A stretch of DNA of 64,000 nucleotides from Alentia gelatinosa (taxonomy: Eukaryota; Annelida; Polychaeta; Phyllodocida; Polynoidae), in NCBI GenBank assembly GCA_950022655.1, contig OX465587.1:36079153-36143152 (forward strand). The letters are read 5' to 3'. Below are positions 51,067-62,138 of the stretch, piece after piece; position 1 is the first letter of the stretch, and each line of letters begins with the position of its first letter. The position numbers and the translations under genes were made by a program. Below the pieces are notes generated by a model. The model was given only the letters and a program-made list of their open reading frames with translations, did not search any database and was not told where the DNA came from.

Positions 51067-51469
51067 AGGGGGTGCGTCCACCAACCACGACAAGGCTGCG
51101 ACAACAGCTTTCCGACAAGGTCCACGACAGCTCTACGATTGGAAGCCTTGTCATGGTTGGTGGACCACAGTTCCCGACAAGAGGCTATGACAAGGCCACG
51201 ACAGGCTGCGACATGAAGCTTGTCGGGGGCCTGTCGGGGGCCTTCCGACAAGGTTACGACAAAATTGAACATGTTCGATTTTGGAGCTGTGTCGTGGCGT
51301 GTCGCAGAGGTCTACGATAGAATATTTAGGTGGAGCGTGCACTTCCCGACAGGCTGCGACAAGGGCTCACGACAGCTCCCCTCCTCACGACAAGGCTGCG
51401 ACAAGGAGCCGATAGGAACTTTCTTGTCGGCGTGTGTCGCAGCCTTGTCGTGGTTGGTGGACGCCCCCT
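51067..51469. mobile_element. 403-bp TIR element saturated with CGACA motifs
   Basis: The ends AGGGGGTGCGTCCACCAACC and GGTTGGTGGACGCCCCCT are inverted with one indel and continue inward through ACGACAAGGCTGCGACA. Flanks TTA / CTA suggest a 3-bp target duplication (PIF/Harbinger type). I count 14 CGACA and 7 TGTCG inside. Confidence 0.8.
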
Positions 51470-52739
51470 CTAAGTCTATGGCGAAAAAATACCAGGGGTG
51501 ATATATAAATGTCGTCTGCTTCTGACATGCACAGATAACAGCGTTATCTCATTTCCCGCGCGCGCACGTGTTGTTCAGTGAGAGGAAGCACTCTCTTGAC
51601 CTCGTACCTAGTAAGCAGCCGCCAGCCGTTGTGGTAAACAAACCACCAGTTCAGGAAAGCCTGCCAGAATGGCCAAGATCCATTATATAGATTTGTAGTG
51701 CTGAGCACTGGTATAGCACCCTAGTGAAGGTAGCACACAGGTGTGTATGTATAGCGCCTGGTGGAAAAAATATACACAGATCTGTGCCAGAAAGAGAGGG
51801 ATGATTACTGAAGTAGGTCACGAGATAATTATTGAGATTAATGACTAAAAGAGGGCCTTCTTGTTTACAACACACTCACAGTTATAGTAGTTAACTGACA
51901 CAGGTAATCAAGTCCACTGACGATGCACGATGCATCTGAGTTAACGGATATTTTCTTCATATTTCTTTATATGCATTAACCTTTTTATTCAGGTACATAC
52001 ATTGTCAATAAGTCACAATATATAAGTCCAAAGATTGCAGTTTGCCACTTTTCAATGAAAATCCACATTTCAATTTACAGTATACAATTTTCATTCATTG
52101 TGTGAAATACGAATGATATCAATTGAGGTTCATTCGTGCTAATAAACCCCAAAATCAACAAGAGATATATTTTAATTTTTTTCTGGACCCAAGAGACATC
52201 CATTATCTAGTTATATGAAGTACAATAGAAATGATAAACGTGGCGTCAACACGTATATAGAGCCACTCTATGAAGTACAATAAAGATATACTATAAATTA
52301 CTGCATAACTATGTTACTACCAGCGATAGTGTCACTACCCCAGTATTACAAATAGCTGTTCATACGTAATCCGTTTACACTTGACATTCATTTCAAGTTG
52401 TATTCATGCCTTTAGGGTCCCCTCACACACTAACAAATAGCACACTAGGTTAACCCACTGCCATTAGTATAAACACAGTGTCGGAGCTTCCGTCGATTAA
52501 TATTGATTTCCTCCGCGGTCCGTGGGAAACTCGGCTAATGCGATCAGGGTACAATCCACTTTCCCCACACGGATGCCCTCCCTGACCTTGACCTGGCAGA
52601 CAGATGACCTTGAAGTATCTCCAGAACGAGGTTGCTCTTCCAATAATTGTCTTGTTTGACCTTAAAAAAACAATACTAGAAGAAAGGAGTACATTGGTAG
52701 CCTTTTAAGGTTGCCAACGGTGTATGGTGTTTGTGTGTT
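51470..52739. other. BICDL1 intron; MITE fragment only
   Basis: 52040-52200 is an ATGTCAGTT-family fragment (GCCACTTTTCAATGAAAATCC, TTGAGGTTCATTCG). Nothing else recognised. Confidence 0.5.
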
Positions 52740-53289
52740 GGATGTAGATTAAGGCAGTGGAGCGAACGCTCTTTCAGTCAGGCCGCCATCTTGCGAACTC
52801 ACGCCAATGGCGGGAAAGAGTCAGGAGGTCATTTTGTTAAAAGTAGGACAGTGTGAGGGTCAGTTTGTGAGTCAATTTGTGGGTCACTCACACTAACAAC
52901 TCAATCTGGGGGTAGCAACGCTTATGGGTCACATGACCCTGTTCTGACTCAGTGAGCTGATTTTGGCAGGTCGCCGAGCAGACGACTTTTGTACCACCTC
53001 CCCAAAAGCTGGCTGTAAACGCGTTTCTGATTGGCTGATACAGGGTGGGAGGGGGGAGCTGCTCTCAGAGGAGCGTCTCTTTCTTCTGGAGTTCATAAAA
53101 CCAGCTGGATTTGAGTTCGAATTGCATTTCTGCTTGGGACGCTCGACGGACGCTGATAGAACAAGGATGTAGAGTCTGGATGTTAGAATTTGGAGTGTTC
53201 ACTTTTCTGAAGGAGTTTTGCGTGGATACTCACTCAGTCTCATCTTTACCCAACACACTGACTTCCAGCTCAACACATTGCTCACCTGC

Positions 53290-53840
53290 CCACCACTGAC
53301 CAGAGATTTGTCAATACACCACAACTTAATCAGTGGCTACTTCTGAACACTTCAGCTGGACCACCATACACCTTCAGCATAATCACCCATGGCACCACCT
53401 TCACCACCTGACCGAAGTCCTCACCACCGAACAAAGAAAGGCTCCAAACTTCACAAAACCATCATCACCTTACACAACAGCGTCACCACTTAACACAACC
53501 CTCACCACTTACAAAAACCATTATCGCTTTACAAAATTTGTCACCACCTCATACAAAATCCTCACCATCTCAAAAAAGCATTCACTAAAACCTCACTCCA
53601 CGAAAACCTCACCACAATCTCACCCCAGACCACCTCAATATAACCTCAAAATTTTACCACAACTCGCGTCTTCACAACCATTTGATTCCACACTAATCAT
53701 CCTCACCACACCCTCAGTAGACCATCCTCACTGCTTCACTTCACCCTCACCACCTCACCACACCATAATTATCCTCACTACATCCTCACCACACCCTCAC
53801 CACACCCTCACCACAACCTCACCCCTTCAGCATTGCACCA
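53290..53840. repeat. CTCACCAC low-complexity tract
   Basis: Irregular repeats of CCTCACCAC and CACAACC. A 193-codon open frame here reflects composition (Thr/Pro/His/Ser only). Confidence 0.8.
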
Positions 53841-53929
53841 AGCATCCACCATTCGCCAGGGTTTTTCGTCAGCCCCTAGATGCCCAGAGTAATGGAAAGG
53901 AAACAATAAGTTGACAAAAAAACAACTCA

Positions 53930-54142
53930 TAGTCTGTACCCCAAATTGGTCGCCGATAAGGGGGCGCCACTCGTCCCGCGTGGAAACGGGTTGGACACGG
54001 AGGTTAACCGGAAGTAGAGTGAAAAGTCTGGACTGACTGGAAGGCGGTTGTGACTGGGGATTCGTGGAGTATGCGAGGAGTGCAGAGAATGGGCGAAACA
54101 CAGGAGAGATAAAACTTCCACACATCTACAGGACAGTTTAAA
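53930..54142 (+). promoter_or_regulatory. Promoter-like GC-rich stretch before the alternative exon
   Basis: CpG content is higher than in the surrounding intron, with ATTGG (inverted CCAAT), GGGGGCGCC and CCGGAAGT elements, and no TATA box. It abruptly follows a CTCACCAC low-complexity tract. Confidence 0.4.
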
Positions 54143-54181
54143 ATGTTGCGATCGAAGAAGCGCAAAATCTCCCAGTACGAG
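54143..54181 (+). CDS. BICDL1: Possible alternative first exon of BICDL1
   Basis: ATG at 54143 opens MLRSKKRKISQYE and meets a GAG-GTACAG donor after exactly 13 codons, phase 0, compatible with the exon at 58299. The 200 bp before it are GC-rich with CCGGAAGT (54008-54015), a typical ETS site of housekeeping promoters. The product would lack the dynein-binding CC1 box and have a basic N-terminus. It could also be an unrelated or chance exon. Confidence 0.4.
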
Positions 54182-54199
54182 GTACAGTGTGTTTGTGTA

Positions 54200-54860
54200 T
54201 AAGATGGTTTGAGGATTGTTATATTCTGGAGAAATAGCCTCTGGTGGTATAGCCTGTAGGAATAGCCTCTGGTATTATATCTGGTAGAAATAGCCGTTGG
54301 TGGTATAGCCTGTATGAACAGCCTCTGGTATTATTGCTGGCAGAAATAGCCTCTAGTATTATATCTGGTAAAAATAGTCTCTGGTATTATATCTGGTAGA
54401 AATAGCCTCTGGTGGTATAGTCTGTAGAAATAGTCAAGTGGTATAGCCTTTAGAAATAGCCTCTGGTATTATAACCGGTAAAAATAGCCTCTGGTATTAT
54501 ATCTGGTAGAAAAATTAGCCTCTGGTGGTATAGCTGGAAGAAATAGCCTCTGGTATTATAGCCTGTAGGAATAGCCCCTGTGGTATAGTCTGTAGAAATA
54601 GTCAAGTGGTATAGCCAGTAGAAATAGCCTCTGGTAGAAATATCCTTTAGAAATAGCCTCTGGTATTATAGCCGGTAAAAATAGCCTCTGGTAATATATC
54701 TGGTAGAAATAGCCTCTGGTGGTATAGCTGGAAGAAATAGCCTCTGGTGATAGTCTGTAGAAATAGTCAATTGGTATAGTCTTTAGAAATAACCTCTGGT
54801 AGAAATAGCCTTTAGAAATAGCCTCTGGTATTTTAGCTTGCAGAAATATCTTCTGGTGAT
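54200..54860. repeat. Minisatellite of ~27-bp units
   Basis: More than 20 variable units of GGTAGAAATAGCCTCTGG plus TATTATATCT or GGTATAGCC, beginning 20 bp after the putative alternative exon. Confidence 0.9.
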
Positions 54861-55936
54861 ACCAGGGTGGCGATGATATGAGGAAAACATTGTAGAATGT
54901 TGGATTGAGCGTTACCATTGAGCGCGCCGAGCAGTGCGTTGTCTAGTGAGGGTTGTCGCTCGGTCAGACACTGTGTTGTCTGGTTCCACTCATTGCGATC
55001 CCTCGTAGGGTGTGAACGGTCGTCGTGATGGCAAGACTGTTGTTTTGTAATATGGGGCAGCTTGGATAAACTAGGATGTTGTACTTACAACTATAGACTG
55101 TCCATAGAATTGATCATTTTTTCAGATTTTTATAGTTGTAGATAAAGCTCGATTAATGATTGTCAAACCTGCACCAGTGTGTTCCTGTTTGTTCACTGTG
55201 CTTTCTATCTTGGAGGTGGAATAGCATAGATTGCAATGCAGTAACTGTATTTTCTCTAAAAATGATAAAAACAGGTATTAGAAACATACAACAATGATAC
55301 ACTCAGTTCTCTAATGCTAAAGCATACGTTGCCATGTAGTTGTTTGACTGAACTTCTTGCGTAACCAAACAGATAAGGTGGACCACCAGTCTGTGGGAAC
55401 AGGTTCTAAGGCGATACGCGTAAATTTAAGGGGCTACACTTTAACCACAGCGCCACGGTGCTTCTCAGTGTGTTCTGTGGTTCTTAAATGATCAACTTGT
55501 TGAACTAGAATAGAGAAACGAGGAAACTTAATTCCTTATTTTTTCTAATGTGGTCGATTGTCTGGTAAGTAATGATTCCAGCAACAAAGATATGCATGAA
55601 TACAATTTCCAGGTTTTCTACATGTGCGTGCTGACGTGCGTGCGGCCGGGCGGGCGTGGTGAATTCTTTACTTTGTACGTGATGGTTGTAAAAAGACAGA
55701 CGCGCCTATTCTATCTCGTGCTTTATTGCCTGATTAAGCTCAATCAATCGTGCGAAACGTCCTGATCTATGATACCATCATCAAACACAAATTGCATTTC
55801 TTTTTGACTGAGAGTGAATTCCATGTTCCACAAAATAGCGAAGGGAGACGATTAAAAAATACGAAGGTCCTTTCTATGTGAGATATTATCTGAGATACGC
55901 TAAGACGCACTGTGGAGTAGCGGAATATGTGAATAC

Positions 55937-56381
55937 CAGGGTTCGTACAGAGCCTGGAAAAGCCTGGAATTATGCTTTTGGGTTTTCCAGGCCTGGAAAA
56001 GCCTGGAATTTTCTCAGAGAGCCTGGAAAAACCTTGAAGAGCCTGGAAAATTTTGTTCTACATAAAAACAATTATTTAGTCTATGAAATTCTGGTCATTA
56101 TTAGCTTTCCTTAACTATGGTACCTGATTGCCTATAAAATTTCAGTGACTAGGATGAAATAATTCCAAAGATACTTTAATTGACCATGCATAGCGAATTG
56201 CTAATAATATAGCATTGCTAATAATATAGCATGGATTTGATTATTTGTCTTCATATTTAAAAGTGAATCAGACACGGTTTTAAAAACAGTGACCAGATAT
56301 GCCTGGAAAAACAAATATTAGAGCCTGGAAAAGCCTGGAAAAAGCCTGGAATTTTATTGGGCTGTCTATGTACGAACCCTG
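55937..56381. mobile_element. CAGGGTTCGTAC TIR element, GCCTGGAAAA-rich, with 6-bp TSD
   Basis: The inverted ends CAGGGTTCGTAC / GTACGAACCCTG are perfect. GAATAC is duplicated (55931-55936, 56382-56387). Near both ends GCCTGGAAAA recurs ten or so times. 445 bp, no transposase. Confidence 0.85.
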
Positions 56382-56410
56382 GAATACTGACCTACAGCGC
56401 TGATACAGAA

Positions 56411-57000
56411 TATTATCTTAGTCAGGAATAAACCTCCATAGGCTTAACATTAGGAACTCGTTCTCAACAGGCTTGCGAGTACGGTAACTCCTTCTCAACG
56501 GTTGATAAACAGATACATGTTTCCAGGCTAAGAAAGAATCAGTAACAATTTCGTGCTTGGTCTGAGTCCCTATTTGCCATCTCGTTTGGAGTGCTTCAGA
56601 ATATTCACTTGGCTATCGCCTCGTTCATATTATTATATACCTGTGTGCAAATGTCTATGAAATACTGCCCGCTGCTAGGGGTGCAGTAATAATAATGTTT
56701 GTGCCCGCTGTGAGTGTGACTTAGTAAGTCATCAAAATAACGTTTTTTCATCGATTTAAGGTATATAGTAATAAGCAAACGTCCTCACTGTGGGAGAAAC
56801 GGTTCTTGTTCTCGGCCAGTCTTTGAATTCATACTGCCTTCCGCCTATGGCGTCAGGCAGTATGAAATCAAAGACTGACCTCGAACAGGAACCGTTTCGT
56901 CCACAGTAAGGACGTTTTCTAATATTACTGCACACTCCAAACTGGATGGCGAACGAGGACACAGACCAAACACTCATCAGTTTCTTTCTTAAAACTCAAT
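56411..57000. mobile_element. Hairpin element homologous to 13645-13925, interrupted by copy 4
   Basis: 56411-56632 and 56928-57000 together match 13645-13925 (CATAGGCTTAACATTAGGAACTCG, CTTGGTCTGAGTCC, CTCGTTTGGAGTG, ACGAGGACACAGACCAAA). Between them lies the inserted copy 4. Confidence 0.8.
56633..56921. mobile_element. Two-module hairpin element, copy 4 (nested)
   Basis: ATATTA is repeated at 56627-56632 and 56922-56927; the uninterrupted relative at 13.86 kb has a single ATATTACTGC. Module A: TTATATACCTG...AAGGTATATAGTAA. Hairpin: CGGTTCTTGTTCTCGGCCAGTC..ATACTGCC with its complement; apex TTCCGCCTATGGCGTC. Confidence 0.85.
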
Positions 57001-57127
57001 ACTTCAGGCTAAAGGTTGCTGTTAGAATGTTTCTGATGTAGACTTCCCTTTTTCAGAATATATCTGGTAAATATAATATACATTGACAGTCAAACAGAGA
57101 ACACTACCCACCAGTTTTCTGCCTGCG

Positions 57128-57275
57128 TATTTATCTCACCCCTGGTATTTTTGTCCCATATGCTTAACATTAGGAACTCGTTCTCCATACCCCTACGAGT
57201 ATTACAGTCCGTTGTCCATGGCCTATATCCTGTGTGTCATCCATTCCTTTAGTATGTACAGGGGTGAGATAAATA
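57128..57275. mobile_element. 148-bp MITE with 17-bp perfect TIR
   Basis: TATTTATCTCACCCCTG and CAGGGGTGAGATAAATA are perfect inverted ends. The inside carries the CTTAACATTAGGAACTCG block common to all A modules. Confidence 0.85.
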
Positions 57276-57844
57276 CAGAAAGCAACTCGTTTTGATTTCT
57301 TCTTTGATAGTCTTCATCTCTATGTTACACACAGTTAAGTTCTGAAGTACTAGTGCAGAGGTCTTTATAAGGTAATAAAATCTAAAAAGGTCATTGTGAT
57401 AGTAGTCACATGTCATGTTATTACCATGAATACTAAGTGAAACCTGTACACACAGTACAGTGTTAGAGTATTGTTTTAGTAGGAAATAATAGCTCAATAC
57501 ACATTGAATCTAGAGAGAGTATAGATATAACCTTATATTTAACAATGCCACGCAAAACAAATGGTGAAATAGATGATAAAACAGTCGAACGTGAGTTCAG
57601 AGAACAATGGGCACGTATACTTCCCTGACCAAACAGCTCTGTCACAGAGGCCCGCTCAGAGATGGTTGAAAAGCAGAAATGAAAGTTTTTCATTTTTCCG
57701 CAGAGATCCACTTGTTGTCTTTTTTACAATACATAGTATTTTTTCCCCTTTGTTACATAAATAGATCATTTATTGTGTTTCATTCATGCCAATAAAATAG
57801 GCATTTGAACTTCCCCTCAGCCCCACGATGTAGCCTACTCCGAC

Positions 57845-58014
57845 GTGTTGGAAGTAAGAGAGCTCTCACCTCGGTAAATGTGTAGGGGTGAGATTTCTAC
57901 CTAAATTCAATACATAGATTTGATCACCACCCTTGTGGTGTAAAAGAACCTTAAGAAAGTCTGGTAAGAGCCTTTAATGGTTAACTGAACGTTAAATCAA
58001 ACCAACAAACTAAC
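57845..58014 (+). repeat. SINE body, 5' truncated
   Basis: CACCTCGGTAAATGTGTAGG, GATTTGATCACCACCCTTG, AAGAAAGTCTGGTAAGAGCC and the CAAACCAACAAAC tail. Confidence 0.85.
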
Positions 58015-58163
58015 TCCGACGTGTGTTCCACGTTTCCTCAGTCCCTCTCAGCAAAGAGTGTAGACGGAGTCTCGATGCTATCAGGCAGCAAGCTAGAAAT
58101 GGAAATTATTTATTCCTCTGTTTTTTTCTAACCAAAAGTGACATCTCTGAAGGGAAAACCCAC

Positions 58164-58298
58164 TAAATAACGGCTTGGAGTTGACATCTACATACATTAA
58201 CATTGAATCTCCACTCCCCTCCCACCACCGTACCACCAACCACTAAATAACGGCTTGGAGTTGACCATTAACATTGAATCTCCACTCTCCCCACGCAG
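58164..58298 (+). repeat. Duplicated intron end before BICDL1 exon 2
   Basis: CACTAAATAACGGCTTGGAG and TTAACATTGAATCTCCACTC occur at 58165-58220 and again at 58240-58290. Only the second copy ends in the CACGCAG acceptor. Confidence 0.85.
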
Positions 58299-58514
58299 GA
58301 GCTGATCCAGGAGAAGCATGAGCTGCGCCTGCGCCTGGAGGGCCTGGAACAGGAGTACGAGGTGACGGTGCGCGAGCTGCAGCATGACGTCACGTCGTTA
58401 CGTCACGAGCTGGGGCAGACGACGGAGGCGGCGCGGGAACGAGAGCGCGCCAAGGCTCAGGTCATCCACGAGCTGGGCCAGCAGAACGAGCGCCTTACCG
58501 AGCAGCTCAAGAAG
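58299..58514 (+). CDS. BICDL1: BICDL1 exon 2: coiled coil
   Basis: Acceptor CCCACGCAG, donor GTTAGT, 72 codons, phase 0 at both ends. ELIQEKHELRLRLEGLEQEYEVTVRELQHDVTSLRHEL continues the exon 1 helix directly, as in BICD-family adaptors (L-x-QEKHELRxxL). It is GC-rich (ACGTCACG twice) against AT-rich introns. Further exons lie beyond the window; I see no third exon up to 64000. Confidence 0.9.
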
Positions 58515-58546
58515 GTTAGTGGCACCCGCAATTATTCATGATTACT

Positions 58547-58905
58547 ACCGTAAAACCCCGCTTATAAGCTGATTTTTTAAAAGGGATTTTTGAAAAAATC
58601 AGGGGTCGGTTTATAACCGGTTTTTTTTTTCAAATATTCGTTTTTGAAAAAGCCCCAAATCAGTACAAATCATAAAGTACTAAATCCAGAGATATGCAAA
58701 TGTGAATCATTCAGATAGCATCTGATATCCTAATTAGGTACAAAAGTTCATTGAAACTTTCATATTCTATTCCAAAAAGTCTACACAAAATTGTGAGGGG
58801 AGTTGGGGGGGGGGTCAGCTTATAACCGGGGTTTTCCTAAAGTTGAAATGCCCCTAGAATCGCCTAATAGCATTTTGCTGAAGTGGGGGGTCGACTTATT
58901 CAATC
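58547..58905. repeat. ACCGTAAAACCCCGCTTATAAG element
   Basis: It begins ACCGTAAAACCCCGCTTATA. Internal GGTCGGTTTATAACCGG and GGTCAGCTTATAACCGGGG follow, with a final GGGTCGACTTATTC. It resembles a mariner-type MITE; the right border is unclear. Confidence 0.5.
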
Positions 58906-60152
58906 CAAATTCATGTATTATTTATCTAGTTGTTGAAACGGTCTAGAATTTACCAAAGATGCTTAAAGGCATTCGCGCATGTTTTTCTGACATACTATCT
59001 GAAGGCATTCTGGTTTCCCACTGACATACTGCCTGAAGGCATCCCCCCCCCCCCCCCCTGACATACTGTCTGAAGCTAGTCTTGCACAGGAAGGGTTAAA
59101 GACGTATACACACTGAGGAATTAACCAGTAAACAGTTATATAAGATACATCAGAACAATACAATGGAAACGCCTGTGCAATGAAAAAGAAATTAAATAAG
59201 GTAGCTAACTCACACACCTGCCCAACTCTCACTAGTAGGTAGTGATATCAACAATGAAGACCAAATAATAACCTTTGTTTATTGAAATGAATATGAATAC
59301 TGCAGGATGTTTCCACTTAACAGGTACTACTCCCAGTAAGTGACATTAATGGCCATGAAAACGTTACAATTTTGTGCATAGAGGATTGACATGGGAAATG
59401 TGAAAAGTGCTACAAATATTGATAAAATACTCTACACTTCTCTACAAATCTTATCTCTAAGTAGCTGTGGCACAAGTGGCTGTGGCACAATATATATGAA
59501 CATCACTTGCCGGAAATAGTTAAAATAGCATGGTTTGGTAAAGTGATAACTGAGCCATTTATTATAACATTAAAACATATTTTAATGAGTGATCTCTAAA
59601 TTGGACTGTGATACAAATACATACCTGTATAGCGTACATGCAACACGTTGCCGCTACTTTGATGTTAAACCAGTTAAGATTATTATCGGTTTGTCACTCA
59701 TACTTCATTGATAAGACAAGGCTAAGTAGGGAAAGTCTGTATTGTCTGCAGTCTAGATCGCAAAGCGCAAAAAAAGATCATATTTAACTAGAGTAGATTG
59801 ATATTTGCCTCTATACATAATTAGGTAGTTATTTGCAACTCGCCTGCACATATTAGCCTGCAGAATCCTGACGTCATACGTGAACCTGTCAAATACTGCT
59901 ATCAGATATCTATATAAAGCTAGCTAGTTATATGTCTAATTGAACTAGACTTACAATCGCACTTTTTATCTTCCGGGTGGTCCATTTCAAATGAGTGCAC
60001 CAGGAAGCTAACAGTAAACAAAGCCTGAATAAAACAATACATTCATCAATACTCAGCCCTCAAATAGCACACAAGTCAATTGGTTATAAATAATTCAAGT
60101 TGTACAATAGCAGAGAAACATTGCCTGACCTAGATGCCTACACTCACACTCT
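58906..60152. other. BICDL1 intron; no gene seen
   Basis: Contains a short CTGACATACTGYCTGAAGGCA direct repeat (58970-59080) with a poly-C run at 59043-59058. The remainder is AT-rich. Confidence 0.5.
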
Positions 60153-60348
60153 AGCCATTAAGAATACATGTATATGGGGAGAGAGCAACCTAGAATTACT
60201 AAGGAGCCGTACGAACGCACTGGGGGTGGGATCAAAACTTTTGGAGATTTTGCGTATCGGTATTTTCTTTCTTTGTTCGATTGCTTTTAGTGGATGGGGG
60301 TCAACATTTTCAGAATGTTTGCGTATGTACATTATGGATGGCCCCTAA
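60153..60348. repeat. GGGGCCATTCATAAAG MITE, third copy
   Basis: The right end GCGTATGTACATTATGGATGGCCCC is clear. The left end (GCCATTAAGAATACATG) is degenerate. Confidence 0.55.
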
Positions 60349-60732
60349 CCCTGTTCCATATAGCCAGGCCGAGATGGTACCAGGGGAGAAGCTTTCATGT
60401 GACCTTAGTTCACCCATTATCGCTCAGCATAGTGCTAGCTGATATACATACGGCTATGTTTGAGATATTCATGAACGTATAAGAGACTATAAGGCGGGGT
60501 AATAGAAAGGCTAGCTATAGATGAAGCTATAGGGTCATTGACCTAAGCTTCCCGTTGTCCTACCCTGAACCCGAATAGCGTGCAATACATGTATGTATTG
60601 ATTTCTCATTCTCTGGCATGGCCTGCTCCTATGGTCGCTCCTCTATACTACTACTATCAACACCCATCGGCAATGGGCGGGTAAAGTCCATTCACCATCT
60701 GGTGGAACCACCCGTTGAACAACATTGCTTGG

Positions 60733-60836
60733 TTGGTTTGAGTTAACGTCCAGTTAACCATTACCGGTTCTTACCAGACTTTCTCAAGGTTCTTTTACAC
60801 CACAAGGGTGGTGATCGTATCTATGTAATGAATGAC
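60733..60836 (-). repeat. SINE 3' body, minus strand
   Basis: The reverse complement gives GATCACCACCCTTGTGGTGT, AAAGAACCTTGAGAAAGTC and GGTTAACTGGACGTTAACTC. Confidence 0.8.
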
Positions 60837-61273
60837 TAGGAGCAAATAGTATGTTCATCATAGATGAATTAGCGTGTAATTATAGATGAATAACAATTAA
60901 AAGGTTTGAGTTAGATTTAACCTATGGATAGTTTTTTGTAACCCACTTGCACCCAGTCAACTTGCCATTTTTGCAACTGCCTGTCTATGATCCAAACATA
61001 TCAAGCACCAGTGGGTCTTGAGGTATTTTGGTCTTGAGTGATTGGTCATGGTCAGCTGGGCATAGACTGGTTCCCTGCCCTAATGAAATAAGGGGCAGGT
61101 AACGGGTTCCTACGTCCTTCACCTAGACTGTAGTATATCTCCGCCGAGCCCCCTAGTGGATACCCTGGGAACCAGCGTATCTGGTGGTCTGCCAATGGAG
61201 GCGTTACCAATAATGCACCACGAAACTGGAACCCGTTACCTGGCCTATAGTCTAACTAGGCCAGGCTTCCAGG

Positions 61274-61660
61274 CTAAGCTGGGCACACCTCTAAAACCCT
61301 GAGACACTGGCTCCCTGCTCTGTTCTCAATATTACAGTGAATAGCACACAGATAGTGAAGGGATAGTATGTGTGCAATACCCTGAAAGTCTATTTGGACC
61401 CCTATAACGTCTAGATGATGTATATAGTGCGTACATCCACCTCTAAAAAACAACCCGCTGACCTGGTCATGGTCAGCTGGGCATGCCTCTAAGAGACTGT
61501 GACACTGGGTTCCTGCTCTGTTCTCAATATTACAGTGAATAACACACAGATAGTGAAGGGATAGTATGTGTGCAATACCCTGAAAGTCTATATGGGCCTC
61601 TCTAACGTCTAGATGATGTATATAGCACGTGCATGCACGCTCTAAAAATGGTCGGGCAAA
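61274..61660. repeat. Tandem duplication, 201-bp period
   Basis: CTGCTCTGTTCTCAATATTA at 61315 and 61516; ATAGTATGTGTGCAATACCC and AACGTCTAGATGATGTATAT also recur at the same spacing. The two units are about 88 percent alike by eye. Confidence 0.85.
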
Positions 61661-61762
61661 GTCCACTCACCAGCTGGTGCAACTACCCGCTGAGTGCTAG
61701 CAGCGTCTCGCTGAGAGCAGACGACATTTGTTATCAGCGTCCTGCTACCTGCCTGCCCGCCC

Positions 61763-61919
61763 TTTTATCACATACATGTGTACTTGGTATTTTTGTCCCA
61801 TATAGGCTTAGCATCGGTAACTCGTTCCCCATGCCCCTGCGAGTATTGCAGTCCGTTCTCCATGGCCTATATCCTGTGTGTCGTCCATTAATTTAGTGTG
61901 TACAGGGGTGAGATAAATA
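61763..61919. repeat. MITE related to 57128-57275
   Basis: TTTTTGTCCCATATAGGCTTAGCAT, GTTCTCCATGGCCTATATCC and CAGGGGTGAGATAAATA match. The left terminus is degenerate. Confidence 0.8.
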
Positions 61920-62138
61920 CAGAAAGCAACTCATTTTGATCGAAGTCGTTGTTCTCCAAATCGTTTGAACGTTACTTTGACCAAACCTTATTGGTTTCTT
62001 CCGCAGTTCGCTACTGATTAATACATTGTTAGCTGCATATATCTTTACTGCTCAACTACCAGAGTGAAGCTCCGTCAGAAACGTAGATGAGGACATTTTG
62101 GTCACTGGCACCCTTCACACTTTATCCACCTGGCCTTA

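Noticed and set aside
51039..51501. Several 60-90 codon frames on both strands
   Set aside because: Overlap the CGACA-rich transposon; frame openness follows from the repeated motif.
53333..53914. 193-codon open frame
   Set aside because: Lies in a CTCACCAC low-complexity tract; the product is almost only Thr, Pro, His and Ser with no domain or splice logic.
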